From NCBI GenBank assembly GCA_000953735.1, contig LN554852.1, positions 1,375,846 to 1,439,845 on the forward strand: 64,000 nucleotides of DNA, written 5' to 3'. This DNA comes from Moritella viscosa (GTDB taxonomy: Bacteria > Pseudomonadota > Gammaproteobacteria > Enterobacterales > Moritellaceae). A program made the translations under genes and the position numbers. Positions 31,773-40,429 of this stretch are shown here, piece after piece (within the stretch, counting starts at the first letter, position 1; every line of letters begins with the position of its first letter). The notes below the pieces were generated by a model. It did not search any database and was not told the origin of the DNA. It worked only from the letters and a program-made list of their open reading frames with translations.

Positions 31773-32060
31773 TTATACACAAATATGTCCGCATTGTGTA
31801 TGTATCCCCTTAGCATTACTCCATATGTGTATAACTTTAAGTATAAAAACACTACTGTGGACTAAATTAGTCATATAATTGGGTTATCTTATCTATAATA
31901 GGCATTTTATAAGGTTATCCACAATTTCTGTGGATAACCATGTGTGTTAACTGGGGCTTTAGTTGTAAGTTGTTGTATTTAAATGGCTTTATCTTTAATT
32001 TTTAATATTTATTAAAAAATCAAGGAAAAATTAGAAATTAAATACAACTAAATACTGACC
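31773..32060. other. DnaA-box cluster next to an AT-rich tract (origin-like or DnaA-titration locus)
   Basis: Four exact DnaA boxes lie within 165 bp: TTATACACA at 31773, its inverse TGTGTATAA at 31826, TTATCCACA at 31915 and its inverse TGTGGATAA at 31929. Weaker 7/9 matches are at 31795 and 31856. The 31915 and 31929 boxes form an inverted pair within GGTTATCCACA-ATTTC-TGTGGATAACC. An AT-rich stretch (about 31973-32060) adjoins, as a DNA-unwinding element would. No gene lies between 31606 and 32247. Confidence 0.6.
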
Positions 32061-32247
32061 GTTTTAGTTGTTTTTGTTATATCTAAAAGGCCCCTAAATG
32101 AGCCTTAAACACGTTTTTTTGGATCTTAGACTAAGACGTTAATTACTTAGTTTGATCGCTGTAAGGAGTATTGTGTAAACGATATCGTAACGAGTGTACG
32201 ATTCTTATTTCCATCTTAGGAAAAAGGGTGGGAATAGTATTGCAAAA

Positions 32248-32463
32248 TTAACCCTGCCAGTAGAGATTCGGGAATTTGACCAACGCTGATATACCAAACA
32301 CCAGTAAAGTATAAATTATGAATCGATGTTTAATTGCGAGGACTTGATCTCGGGTGAACGGCTTTCCTATCGTGATAGGGTATTGTTGATGCACGCGATA
32401 AAATATACCGATATAGGTGACTAATAATAAGACTAAATGGGTGACAATGCTCACTGATGACAT
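32248..32463 (-). CDS. Small membrane protein, 71 residues
   Basis: Two hydrophobic helices (about residues 5-22 and 48-64) are separated by a basic loop with HRFIIYT. There is no clear ribosome site beyond a weak AGAAG. It is the last probable host gene before the integrase. Function unknown. Confidence 0.5.
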   Translation of the reverse strand: MSSVSIVTHLVLLLVTYIGIFYRVHQQYPITIGKPFTRDQVLAIKHRFIIYTLLVFGISALVKFPNLYWQG

Positions 32464-32754
32464 AGGGTTTCTTCTGCTGTTAAATATATTTTAAAATAGC
32501 AATAAAGTGAATTTAGGCATCACAGTTAGGAAGATTGGCTATAAATTGCGAGTTAGTTTGTTTTTATGGATATTAAATTGTGATGTAAGTCGCTTATTAA
32601 TTGGGTGATTATTTATCTCACACTAGCTGGTATCAACAAAAAAGGCTCCCTAAGGAGGCTTTTACACACCCGCTGTAATAGGCTTTCCCAGCTATTACAG
32701 GGCTTTAGCTTGGCGGTGTCGAGCAGTAAATAGCAGTAGAACATACTAATTGGG
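32464..32754. other. Probable left prophage junction (attL region)
   Basis: The stretch between the last host gene and the integrase stop must contain the left attachment site, by analogy with P2-like phages whose int is next to attP. It has two stems: GGCTCC/GGAGGC within A and T runs at about 32638-32663 (terminator-like, one mismatch), and a perfect CTGTAATAG/CTATTACAG pair at about 32673-32700. The core cannot be defined because the right junction is outside the window. Confidence 0.4.
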
Positions 32755-33723
32755 TCATAATGTGGACACTGGATTAAATTCCATTGCTTCGTTTAGGTAG
32801 TCTGGTGCAAGGTGGGCGTAAGTCATGGTTTGCGTTATTGTTGAATGCCCCAAGATCTTCTGTAGCGTTAAAATATTGCCGCCATTCATCATAAAGTGGC
32901 TAGCAAATGTATGACGTAAAACATGTGCAGCCTGACCCTTTGGCAAGTCAAAATCTTGTTCCTTCAGTACACTGTAAAATTTAGCGTAAGATCCCTTGAA
33001 TAACCGACGACTTTTCCCGTGATGGATTTCACTCATTAACTTACTGGTAATTGGCACAGTTCTGTTCTTACCATTTTTGGTATCACTAAATGTCACTCTA
33101 CCGTGCACAATATCACTGCCTCTTAGGTCTGCAGCTTCGGTCCAACGCGCACCTGTTGATAAACATAACTTAGCAATATGTAACTCATCACCACTTAGGT
33201 TGTTTAGTAGCTGCTTTATTTCAGGCTTACTCAAAAATCCCATTTCTGATACACGTTCCTTTAACTTACTTAGGCCTTTAAGTGGGTGCTGATTATGAAA
33301 CTCTTCAGCTTTGATCAATGCGGTAAATACACTGCTTAATCGAGTTTGGTTACGATTGATTGTAGTCGCCTTTTTACCTTCTGCCATTTTGAGTGCACGA
33401 TATTGAGTGAAACATTGGCGGGTGACTTGGTCTGCCCTTGGGTGGCCTAAGTCGGAATCGAGAGCGACTAGGTGCTTAAGCTCTTTTTTACCTGTTTTAA
33501 GCTGTTGACCATGGTAATGATACCAAAGGTTTATCAGCTCAAGCAGGGGGCGTTTATCAGCAGACTTTTCAACCCAGTCTTTTTGATTCTGAGTCGACAA
33601 CAGCCAGCGTTCGTACTTCTGCGCTTCACCTTTGGTTGTAAACTTCTTTCTGTAGCGCTTACCGTTTCGACCCTGTGGGCGACAATCGACTTCATAGCCG
33701 TTAGTAATAGATTTAATAGACAT
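32755..33723 (-). CDS. int: Phage integrase (tyrosine recombinase)
   Basis: 322 residues. An N-terminal arm-binding segment (YEVDCRPQGRNGKRYRKKF) and core-binding helices precede the catalytic domain. The catalytic Arg lies in LSTGARWTEA, the HxxR in HVLRHTFASHF, the His in LGHSTITQTMTY, and Tyr is in that same segment. It should recombine attP with the host site. An IS element sits 31 bp upstream of its start (24 bp to the target duplication), so its promoter is probably disrupted or replaced. Confidence 0.93.
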   Translation of the reverse strand: MSIKSITNGYEVDCRPQGRNGKRYRKKFTTKGEAQKYERWLLSTQNQKDWVEKSADKRPLLELINLWYHYHGQQLKTGKKELKHLVALDSDLGHPRADQVTRQCFTQYRALKMAEGKKATTINRNQTRLSSVFTALIKAEEFHNQHPLKGLSKLKERVSEMGFLSKPEIKQLLNNLSGDELHIAKLCLSTGARWTEAADLRGSDIVHGRVTFSDTKNGKNRTVPITSKLMSEIHHGKSRRLFKGSYAKFYSVLKEQDFDLPKGQAAHVLRHTFASHFMMNGGNILTLQKILGHSTITQTMTYAHLAPDYLNEAMEFNPVSTL

Positions 33724-33754
33724 GAATTCGCCCCTAAAGTTACTGGTGTTTTAT

Positions 33755-34784
33755 GGCTCTGTTCCCTTTTAGTGTTGGTTTATTCAAGAGCTTCATTAAG
33801 CCAGTTTTTGTTTTCGCAAGACGCTTTGTTTTCCATAAAGATAAACCAAGCAATATAATGTTCCATATAGCCAGTACCAACACCATAAAATCGTTTCATC
33901 CAAGTTTTCCAACGCATCATGAAATTATTAAGTGTCTGAATATGATATATTTTATCAATAACCTTTTGATTATCCAAACTGATAAGCCGTTTATGATCGA
34001 TGTTGAAACCAAGCTCTTTAACGATGCTTTGATAAGATAAATTACCATCGGTACATAGCACAGAATCAGGTGATAAAAGTGGTGTTAGCGCTAAGCTAAG
34101 TTCTTCTTTAGTATCTCGCTTTAAGACCTGATGGCTTATTGTTCCATTGCGATCTAAAGCCAGTAAAATAGGCACTTTTGGGGGATTACCGCCGCCTCGT
34201 TTTCTTGATTCTCTCAGCATTTTTTTGGAACCTTTGAAACTCTCGGGTACAAAAGTTTCATCTGCTTCAATAATGCCAAGTAATTCAGTCGGTTTGTGCT
34301 CAGAAGGGCTTTTTAGAAAACGATGTCGCCATCTAAATGCTGTTTTTAAATTAATATCTAACTTGTTAGCTGCATATCTCAAACTATTAGATAAACACAT
34401 ACATTCTATATATTTCAGCCATTTGCCAGGTTTTTTCATTCTAAATAGACTTGTTCCCGTTAGGGTGCTGAATGTTTTATGGCAAGCATTACAGCGATAA
34501 CGTTGTTTTCCTTGCATGGTACTTCCCCATCGAGATAGCACGTGACCATTGCAATGAGGGCAGTTTGATATTTCATTTTCATATTTGGCAAGGATTTGGC
34601 CGACTTCGTCTTTAGATAGGTGGAAGTCGATTTGATGATTTAAGCGCTTTAGTTCAACATAAGATAGGTCTTCAATACTTTCTTGAAAAGCTGCAAAAGT
34701 TACTTTACTCATAGCGGTAACCTCATGATATTGCGGTTACTATAAGTATAGCTAAAACTGCCAACACTAAAAGGGAACAGAGCC
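33755..34784. mobile_element. IS1595-family insertion sequence, intact
   Basis: 1030 bp bounded by perfect 24-bp terminal inverted repeats (33755-33778 and 34761-34784; outer end GGCTCTGTTCCCTTTTAG). The flanking 8-bp direct repeat TGTTTTAT (33747-33754 and 34785-34792) is the target duplication expected for this family. Perfect ends and an intact transposase indicate a recent insertion. Confidence 0.95.
33780..34712 (-). CDS. IS1595-family transposase
   Basis: 310 residues. An N-terminal zinc ribbon (CPHCNGHVLSRWG ... YRCNACHKTFSTLTGT) precedes a DDE-type core. The core has GIIEADETFVPESFKGSKK for the first Asp and later CTDGNLSYQSI for the second. The final catalytic position is His/Asn-like (HIQTLNNFMM), as in IS1595 members. 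Starts in one terminal repeat-proximal region and ends next to the other. Confidence 0.93.
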   Translation of the reverse strand: MSKVTFAAFQESIEDLSYVELKRLNHQIDFHLSKDEVGQILAKYENEISNCPHCNGHVLSRWGSTMQGKQRYRCNACHKTFSTLTGTSLFRMKKPGKWLKYIECMCLSNSLRYAANKLDINLKTAFRWRHRFLKSPSEHKPTELLGIIEADETFVPESFKGSKKMLRESRKRGGGNPPKVPILLALDRNGTISHQVLKRDTKEELSLALTPLLSPDSVLCTDGNLSYQSIVKELGFNIDHKRLISLDNQKVIDKIYHIQTLNNFMMRWKTWMKRFYGVGTGYMEHYIAWFIFMENKASCENKNWLNEALE

Positions 34785-34792
34785 TGTTTTAT

Positions 34793-35217
34793 ACAGTGTT
34801 GGTGCTATATCATAGGGTTTAAATTAGGAGTGTTCAATGTTTGTTTTTCGTTGTTAGATACAATGGCGTAAGAGAATGTAAGTATTTGAATTATATTAAA
34901 ATAGGCTGAGCAGGGGGAATTTATAGACTATAAGTTGTTTATTTTTCATTCCTGTCACAGTTTGTCATTAAATAGTCTTTCTTTTCCTTGCTATAAAATT
35001 AAATGTCAATAAAATCAGTCGCATGTTAAATTCTGTTAATAATTAACAGGACTTAAAAAATAAATAACAGGACTTTCCGCTTCCTCAGAATCTGCCTTAA
35101 TGTCAGATTTCTATTTTATCTTATCTTATTTTTCATTTGATTAGTTACTATTGACTAGGGTAAATAGATTTGGAAAATAGAGAGACCTTTATAGATGTTA
35201 ACCATCAAGGAGCATAA
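34793..35217. other. Promoter region of the RelA/SpoT-domain gene
   Basis: No gene in this 425-bp AT-rich stretch. The 11-base direct repeat TAACAGGACTT occurs at 35044-35054 and 35065-35075, two helical turns apart, which would suit a dimeric regulator. A ribosome site AAGGAG lies before the gene. Confidence 0.4.
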
Positions 35218-36300
35218 ATGGCATCTTTAGATTTCGATATAGAAAAATATTCATTTAGAGAATTTTATTCAGACAATTTAGGCCTTCTCGAGGGCGCAAA
35301 TAACTCTTTCGCTACATTAATAGAAGCATTACTTACTCACTCTGGTGGGATCTCAATTTCTAAAATAGAGGGAAGAGTAAAAGACAAAGAAGAATGTATT
35401 AGAAAGTTCAACTTAAAATATCGAAAAGCACTTGAGACCTCAGAAGTCGAATATGAGATCAAAGATCATATTTCTGACCTGATTGGACTTAGAGTGGTTT
35501 GTTTGTATGAAGATGATATCGAGAATATTCAAGACGTTTTAAAGGAGCATTTTGAAGTTATAGATGTAACCGATAAAATTTCACAAATAGAAAGCACAGA
35601 AGATTCCTTCGGGTATAAAGGTCTCCACCTAGATTTAAAATTAGGTGAAACTAGAAAAAACATGCCTGAATACAAAGCATTTTTGAACTTCAGCTTTGAA
35701 ATTCAAATCAGAACCATAATTCAAGATTCGTGGAGTGTTCTTGATCATAAGATTAAATATAAAAAATCTATTCCAAATAAGTTGAAAAGAAGAATTAATA
35801 CTTTAGCTGCACTTTTTGAATTAGCAGATAGAGAGTTTAGAGAAATTCGGACTTCAACTGAGGATGAGATCCAAAAAGCACAAGAAGATGATTTCGATAT
35901 TCAACCATCCTTAGCTGAAGGGGTATTAGGGCCTGAACAACCTATTGCAAAATCTAATACTAACGGGTTGCTAAATGCATTTGGTTTTCTAAAAATTGCT
36001 AATCACTTCTTTAGTAAATATGATTTTGAACCTCATAAAGTAGATGGTTTTACTCAAGAAATAATTTTAATGGAACCAAGAATCACGAAGACAGATTTCA
36101 ACGGACATATGAAAGCTACTATTTCGAAAGTAAAAGAGTATCAGCAACACTTTGAATCTATAGAAGGCTCTAGTGAAAAGCTAAATCCTTATACAATAAT
36201 TAGGCATTGCTTATATTTAAGCGATAAAGAAGCATATACCTCAATATTAACAAAAATGTCAAAAGACGCGTTTGAGTTATGGCTGAATCAAAATGACTAA
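35218..36300 (+). CDS. RelA/SpoT nucleotidyltransferase-domain protein (toxSAS/CapRel-like)
   Basis: 360 residues. The synthetase fold (about 45-215) is marked by KIEGRVKDKEEC (pyrophosphate-donor site), DLIGLRVVCLYEDD with Asp87, FGYKGLHLDL (acceptor-stacking Tyr133, His137) and FEIQIRTIIQDSWSVLDHK with Glu161. There is no HD hydrolase, TGS or ACT domain, so it is a single-domain synthetase with a 140-residue C-terminal extension. Such cargo proteins in prophages can be growth-arresting toxins with a fused antitoxin, as in CapRel. The start follows AAGGAG. No separate antitoxin gene is obvious next to it. Confidence 0.8.
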   Translation: MASLDFDIEKYSFREFYSDNLGLLEGANNSFATLIEALLTHSGGISISKIEGRVKDKEECIRKFNLKYRKALETSEVEYEIKDHISDLIGLRVVCLYEDDIENIQDVLKEHFEVIDVTDKISQIESTEDSFGYKGLHLDLKLGETRKNMPEYKAFLNFSFEIQIRTIIQDSWSVLDHKIKYKKSIPNKLKRRINTLAALFELADREFREIRTSTEDEIQKAQEDDFDIQPSLAEGVLGPEQPIAKSNTNGLLNAFGFLKIANHFFSKYDFEPHKVDGFTQEIILMEPRITKTDFNGHMKATISKVKEYQQHFESIEGSSEKLNPYTIIRHCLYLSDKEAYTSILTKMSKDAFELWLNQND

Positions 36301-36416
36301 CAAATAAGAATCATTTATCCGGAATTTTTCGGGATGGTATTTACAATAATTTCCCTGCCGATTATTCCAAAGAGCATAAAGATAGGTTACTTGAAGGGTA
36401 TTTGGAAGAATATTAA
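36297..36416 (+). pseudogene. Protein-like fragment after the RelA/SpoT gene
   Basis: About 39 codons in another frame, with no start. They read SGIFRDGIYNNFPADYSKE then HKDRLLEGYLEEY and stop. It may be the tail of a lost gene replaced during cargo exchange. The remainder of the gap to 36628 shows no further coding sequence. Confidence 0.25.
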
Positions 36417-36628
36417 TTTGCGTTTAAAAGAGATTTGTATATAGAGTTACCTAGAGGTATAACAATGAATCATTTTTGGTGTAATCAATAAATTCCTAAT
36501 CAATACGGTTCGGTGTCGCGCAGCTAGCACCTTATTAGGGCGTTGAAAATTATTTAAATTGAATTCAAACAGTTAGTTCGGTCCCGCTTCGAGCACATTA
36601 GCATGATGAATTAAATGGAGTTGAAATA

Positions 36629-37237
36629 ATGGGAAAAAAAATATCTGGTAACGTTGGTCCTGTAATTGGTATTTCATCAAGTTTAGAATTATTCGAAAAG
36701 TTGAAATATGAATCTGCCCGCTTAGAGAGTGGTTGGCATCCATATGACGCATTTAACTTTCTAGTTACTGCTTGGCACTTATTTGAAGATTGGACTAAAA
36801 GTGATGAACCTAGAGCTCTTTGCAGGCAAAAACGACATCGAAACAAATTACCTCCTCAAATGAGCCTGGTATTAGATGTGGTTAGAGATGTCGTGAATGG
36901 TAGTAAGCATTATCAATTAGATCCAAATTCAGTGAATAAACGTAGAGTCGATGAAGTCCATACTGGTAGGGAAGTTGGTTTTTACGAATATTTCTTTCAT
37001 GAAGATATTCCTGCAGTTACAGTCGACAAATTTTGGTACTTTAGTGTCAGAACATTAAATAATTTAGTTATGCGTTATTTTGAATGGGTATTTGATGACC
37101 TAACAGCGGTTAAGAAATTTCCAAAGGAATTAATAGATGACATTTCATATTGCAATATAGCGGAAAGAACAAATGTGGAATCCCCCGCTATGCAAAAAGG
37201 GATGGAAACAGTTTTGAATATAAACAATGTCCAATAA
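36629..37237 (+). CDS. Hypothetical protein, 202 residues
   Basis: I do not recognise a named family. The segment DAFNFLVTAWHLFEDWTK resembles the helix seen in several HEPN-like or phage-associated hypothetical proteins, and SKHYQL follows at a distance suited to a helical bundle. No signal peptide or membrane segment. The ribosome site GGAG is well placed. It lies alone between the RelA/SpoT gene and the repeat-bounded module. Confidence 0.6.
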   Translation: MGKKISGNVGPVIGISSSLELFEKLKYESARLESGWHPYDAFNFLVTAWHLFEDWTKSDEPRALCRQKRHRNKLPPQMSLVLDVVRDVVNGSKHYQLDPNSVNKRRVDEVHTGREVGFYEYFFHEDIPAVTVDKFWYFSVRTLNNLVMRYFEWVFDDLTAVKKFPKELIDDISYCNIAERTNVESPAMQKGMETVLNINNVQ

Positions 37238-37291
37238 TAAGATAAAACAGACTAACTTAAACGACCAAATTAGTCTGTCTCATACATAATA

Positions 37292-37395
37292 AAACCCCAT
37301 AATAAACTTTCTCAACAGAATAGGTATAGCAATAAGATAAAATATGCCACTATCATCGAAGTAGTAAAAGCCCTGCGTATATAAGACAGTTTCAA
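37292..37395. repeat. Direct repeat A (about 104 bp), degenerate copy
   Basis: Roughly 85% identical to 38993-39098. On the minus strand it encodes the last 35 or so residues of the small membrane protein found intact in copy B, but with a one-base loss that shifts the frame. Confidence 0.85.
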
Positions 37396-37430
37396 ATGTT
37401 TATTTATATTAGATACAAGATGTTTATTTA

Positions 37431-38105
37431 TTAAGGTATCAAAACAATCTTTTTAACTTTAGTTTTATCATCTTTATTTTTAGGTTTTTGCCAGTAATAA
37501 CCTTGCTGTATTAGGGTGACAAAATCGACTTGAGTGATTGTTAAATTATCAAAATTTTCCAAACCACTTTTATCTGATTTAACTTTAAATATTTCAACCG
37601 TTAAAGTACCTGGGTCGTATGTTTTCTTTACTATTTCAACATTGTAATCTTCAACACGTTTTGATTTAGTTATTTTCTTTGAAAAACGATTGCCACTGAA
37701 CACACCTTGAAGTTTAATGTCATCTTCAAATCCAGCTGGCGTACAATGCTTAACAGCGAGAACTATTGCGTTTTCTTGTTGAAGAAACTCCTTCCAATCT
37801 TGATATGGATGACTGTAAATCGAATCACCTTCTTGAAATGCGTAATTATGGCCTTGAGTCCATGCTTCATAAGGTTGCATGAAAGTAACTAGTGTCGATA
37901 ATTTAATATCAAGTGCTTCTTTAAAGGCTTCCGGTACATAGAACTTCCAGCCGCAAGCTGCACCGTCTACAAATGTAGCAATTAGATTTTCACGGCGTCT
38001 TATTGATTTTAAACCTGTTATTGATGCGCTTAATTCTTCTTCTAGTTCTTGTTTAGTCTTCGAGATTTTTTGTGCTTTTTGAAGTTTTTCGGCAGTCACT
38101 TCCAT
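37431..38105 (-). CDS. Hypothetical protein, 224 residues
   Basis: Not recognised. The N-terminal third is a Lys/Glu-rich helix (residues 1-40, possible coiled coil). The rest is mixed and has FVDGAACGWKFYVPEAF and SHPYQDWKEFL. No membrane segment. It follows the BRCT gene on the same strand (54 bp gap), so the two are probably one operon, and both sit between direct repeats A and B. Confidence 0.6.
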   Translation of the reverse strand: MEVTAEKLQKAQKISKTKQELEEELSASITGLKSIRRRENLIATFVDGAACGWKFYVPEAFKEALDIKLSTLVTFMQPYEAWTQGHNYAFQEGDSIYSHPYQDWKEFLQQENAIVLAVKHCTPAGFEDDIKLQGVFSGNRFSKKITKSKRVEDYNVEIVKKTYDPGTLTVEIFKVKSDKSGLENFDNLTITQVDFVTLIQQGYYWQKPKNKDDKTKVKKIVLIP

Positions 38106-38159
38106 TACTTAATCCTTGTTGGCTATTTGTCTTTACTCAAATTGGGTTAATTACTTTAT

Positions 38160-38801
38160 TTACAGATGGTTAGACCATTGCTCTTCAGAGATGATTTTCA
38201 AATTTGAACGGTCATCATCTCGGACATCCATTGCTCTTTGAATTTTTCGACCAAAACTACTGAATTTCCATTGGTCATTTGCAGTGCCACCTATTACTAG
38301 ATAATTAGTTTTAAAGGTCACATCCTTACCACCTACTTTTCCTTCGCGTTCAACTGTAGCTTCTTCACACTTTTTACGAGATCCAAAAGAAAATTTACCC
38401 GTAAAAACAAATACGTTGTTTGGAATTTTTATATCAGTGTCAAAGTCGATAGGGGATTCTGTAGACATTCCTGATGAAACGCCATTGTCAGTTGGTGAGC
38501 CGATAATCTGATTTAATAGAGTCGTTATTTTCGTACGCTCGTCTTCATCAATAATCTGATCATTAAGAATGTCGGTTGTTAGTTCTAGAAGTTGATTTGC
38601 TGGCCAAATATGTTCAATTATTGGATTATCACAAAGCCAGTGGTGTAAGAATACTATTTCATCATCAGAAACGTATCTGTCTGCTGTTAAGCCAGTGCAA
38701 ATCCCAAGAAGATGCTCTAAGCACTTGTCGGTGTTTGCTTGCTGATTAAAGCGATTAAGGGCTGCTTCATGTGGGGTTTTATCGTAAGTTACGTTACTCA
38801 T
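38160..38801 (-). CDS. BRCT-domain protein with helical N-terminus
   Basis: 213 residues from ATG 38799-38801. The N-terminal half is helical, with LTADRYVSDDEIVFLHHWL as in TerB-like or phage exonuclease-associated helices. The C-terminal half (about 125-213) is a BRCT domain of the DNA ligase type: NVFVFTGKFSFGSRKKCEE, the glycine turn EGKVGGKDVTFKT, then TNYLVIGG and a terminal Trp helix. BRCT domains bind DNA ends or phosphopeptides. First of a two-gene unit with 37431-38105. Confidence 0.78.
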   Translation of the reverse strand: MSNVTYDKTPHEAALNRFNQQANTDKCLEHLLGICTGLTADRYVSDDEIVFLHHWLCDNPIIEHIWPANQLLELTTDILNDQIIDEDERTKITTLLNQIIGSPTDNGVSSGMSTESPIDFDTDIKIPNNVFVFTGKFSFGSRKKCEEATVEREGKVGGKDVTFKTNYLVIGGTANDQWKFSSFGRKIQRAMDVRDDDRSNLKIISEEQWSNHL

Positions 38802-38990
38802 AAATATTCTCAGCATTAATTTATCATCGAATAATTATTAGTTTACATAGTATACTACCGCAATCTAGGTAGGTGTTCGTGTTGTGTGAGATAACTCATA
38901 TAATAGCTCTAAAGGATGTAAAGCATCTTTAAGATTAATCTTGATCATCGAGTCGTTATTTCATGTCAGTTCAAACAGGAAAGTAGGGTT

Positions 38991-39146
38991 CTAAACCCCA
39001 AAATAAACCTCTCTCAACAGAATAGGCATCGTTACAAGATAAAATATTCCTACGATCATCGAAGTAGAAAAAGCCCAGCGCATATAAAACAGTTTCAATC
39101 GAGTCTTATCAATTTTCATACTTTGTGCTATTCGCTCTAGATACAT
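38991..39146 (-). CDS. Small membrane protein, 51 residues
   Basis: MYLERIAQSMKIDKTRLKLF is followed by one hydrophobic helix (AFSTSMIVGIFYLVTMPILL) and REVYFGV. The frame is open 11 codons further up without another start, so it could also be the tail of a lost longer protein. It is directly upstream of the BRCT gene on the same strand; its 3' part is repeated at 37292-37395. Confidence 0.5.
   Translation of the reverse strand: MYLERIAQSMKIDKTRLKLFYMRWAFSTSMIVGIFYLVTMPILLREVYFGV
38993..39098. repeat. Direct repeat B (about 106 bp)
   Basis: Partner of repeat A at 37292-37395 in the same orientation. The two copies bracket the BRCT gene and its downstream partner exactly. The similarity stops at about AGTTTCAA on the right side of both copies. 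Confidence 0.85.
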
Positions 39147-39292
39147 TAAATGTGACGATTTATACTGCCAAACTATTCTTTACAATTGATTGAAATACAT
39201 TGATTTATTATTTTTATATTATCTATTTGTAATTAAAGATAAATTTGGTACTGTTAGTGATAATTAAATCGGAGTTTATGTTATATGTATAG

Positions 39293-39751
39293 GTGGACTT
39301 ATTGAAGAATGTGGATGCTTTGAAAGCTCTGAGAAAAGAAAGAGCAATATCATCTCCTTTTCCAAACCTGATTGATTTTGAATCATGGGCGGATAACGTT
39401 ATTCCGCTACTAAATTTTAATATAAAAATACAATCAGAGTTTAAACAAGCTGTTACTAGTGCTGTCGTTTCATTTAGAATGAATTACCGAGAAGATGCTC
39501 ATGCAAGTATTAATGATGCTATAGGTATATTGAATCAAGCAATACAATTGCCTGTTCCTGAGGAAAGCATTGTACTTCAAAGTAATGAATTGAAGTATCC
39601 TGAAAAACTCACTATTCCTTGGTTAATTCAACACGTTGAAATCAAGCATTGGATAATGGTAATTACTATTATCCTTGCCTCATTTAGCGCAGGGGTCTAT
39701 TTTGGAGACACTGATTTATATAAATCTTTTACTGTGACCAAAAAACTCTAA
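39293..39751 (+). CDS. Hypothetical tail-anchored protein, about 150 residues
   Basis: No recognised family. A helical cytoplasmic part is followed by one C-terminal membrane helix (IKHWIMVITIILASFSAGVYF, about residues 116-137). Start is GTG 39293 or, with better spacing to AGGTGG, TTG 39302. First of four rightward cargo genes, each with its own spacer. Confidence 0.6.
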   Translation: MDLLKNVDALKALRKERAISSPFPNLIDFESWADNVIPLLNFNIKIQSEFKQAVTSAVVSFRMNYREDAHASINDAIGILNQAIQLPVPEESIVLQSNELKYPEKLTIPWLIQHVEIKHWIMVITIILASFSAGVYFGDTDLYKSFTVTKKL

Positions 39752-39820
39752 AAGACGTAAGTAGTAAATAGTAAATAGTAAAGTAAGCTGCTAACGGGAA
39801 CCGTTGACTTCGGAGAGATA

Positions 39821-40201
39821 ATGCCAAGTACTGAAGAACTATACGAAATAGCTGAAGAATGTAGAAACTATATTCTTAATTCACCACCCTCAACATTCTC
39901 ATGGAGATCTAATCTCGCTCGAGGGAAGTTTCCTATAGGCTGCTGTGGTGACGCTTCAGAGATGCTCGGCAAGTGGCTAATTAAAAGATTCGAAGTAAAA
40001 CCAACCTATATCAGCGGTAAGGATGGAGGGGTTGATAATGAAATTGGTTCTCATGCATGGTTGGAATATGACTCATTAGTTATAGATATAACTGCAGATC
40101 AGTTTAATTCAAATACCTATATTTTTTCGGGTATCTATGTTGGTGTAAAAACTGATTGGTATGAATCTTTTTTGGTGCATTCAACAAAACAAATTGTATG
40201 A
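39821..40201 (+). CDS. Putative papain/transglutaminase-fold cysteine protease
   Basis: 126 residues. The spacing of FPIGCCGDASEMLGKWL (Cys41/Cys42), GSHAWLEYDSLVIDITAD (His78, Asp89) matches the Cys-His-Asp triad of transglutaminase-like peptidases. No signal peptide, so it acts in the cytoplasm. Such small enzymes are found among phage cargo and toxins; the substrate is unknown. ATG follows GGAGAG. Confidence 0.6.
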   Translation: MPSTEELYEIAEECRNYILNSPPSTFSWRSNLARGKFPIGCCGDASEMLGKWLIKRFEVKPTYISGKDGGVDNEIGSHAWLEYDSLVIDITADQFNSNTYIFSGIYVGVKTDWYESFLVHSTKQIV

Positions 40202-40429
40202 GAGGTAATGTCATACCGTAGCAAGCTGCAATGGACTGTCAAACCTGTCATTCAAATAGCTTCGTAATTCGTACTATTTTGCCAGTTTTGAACTGGCGTT
40301 AAATTTTCTAACAATTATTTTGAAAGTGATAGAAAAATTAGATGATAGATTCCAAGGGCATTAGTTACTTTAATTTAAAATAACCTGGGGCGATTTAGCT
40401 TCACATCTTACCAATTTACCAGGAGGTTA

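Noticed and set aside
32673-32700. CTGTAATAG/CTATTACAG repeat as the attachment core
   Set aside because: It is a hairpin beside int, but a core can only be shown by a matching copy at the right junction, which is outside the window.
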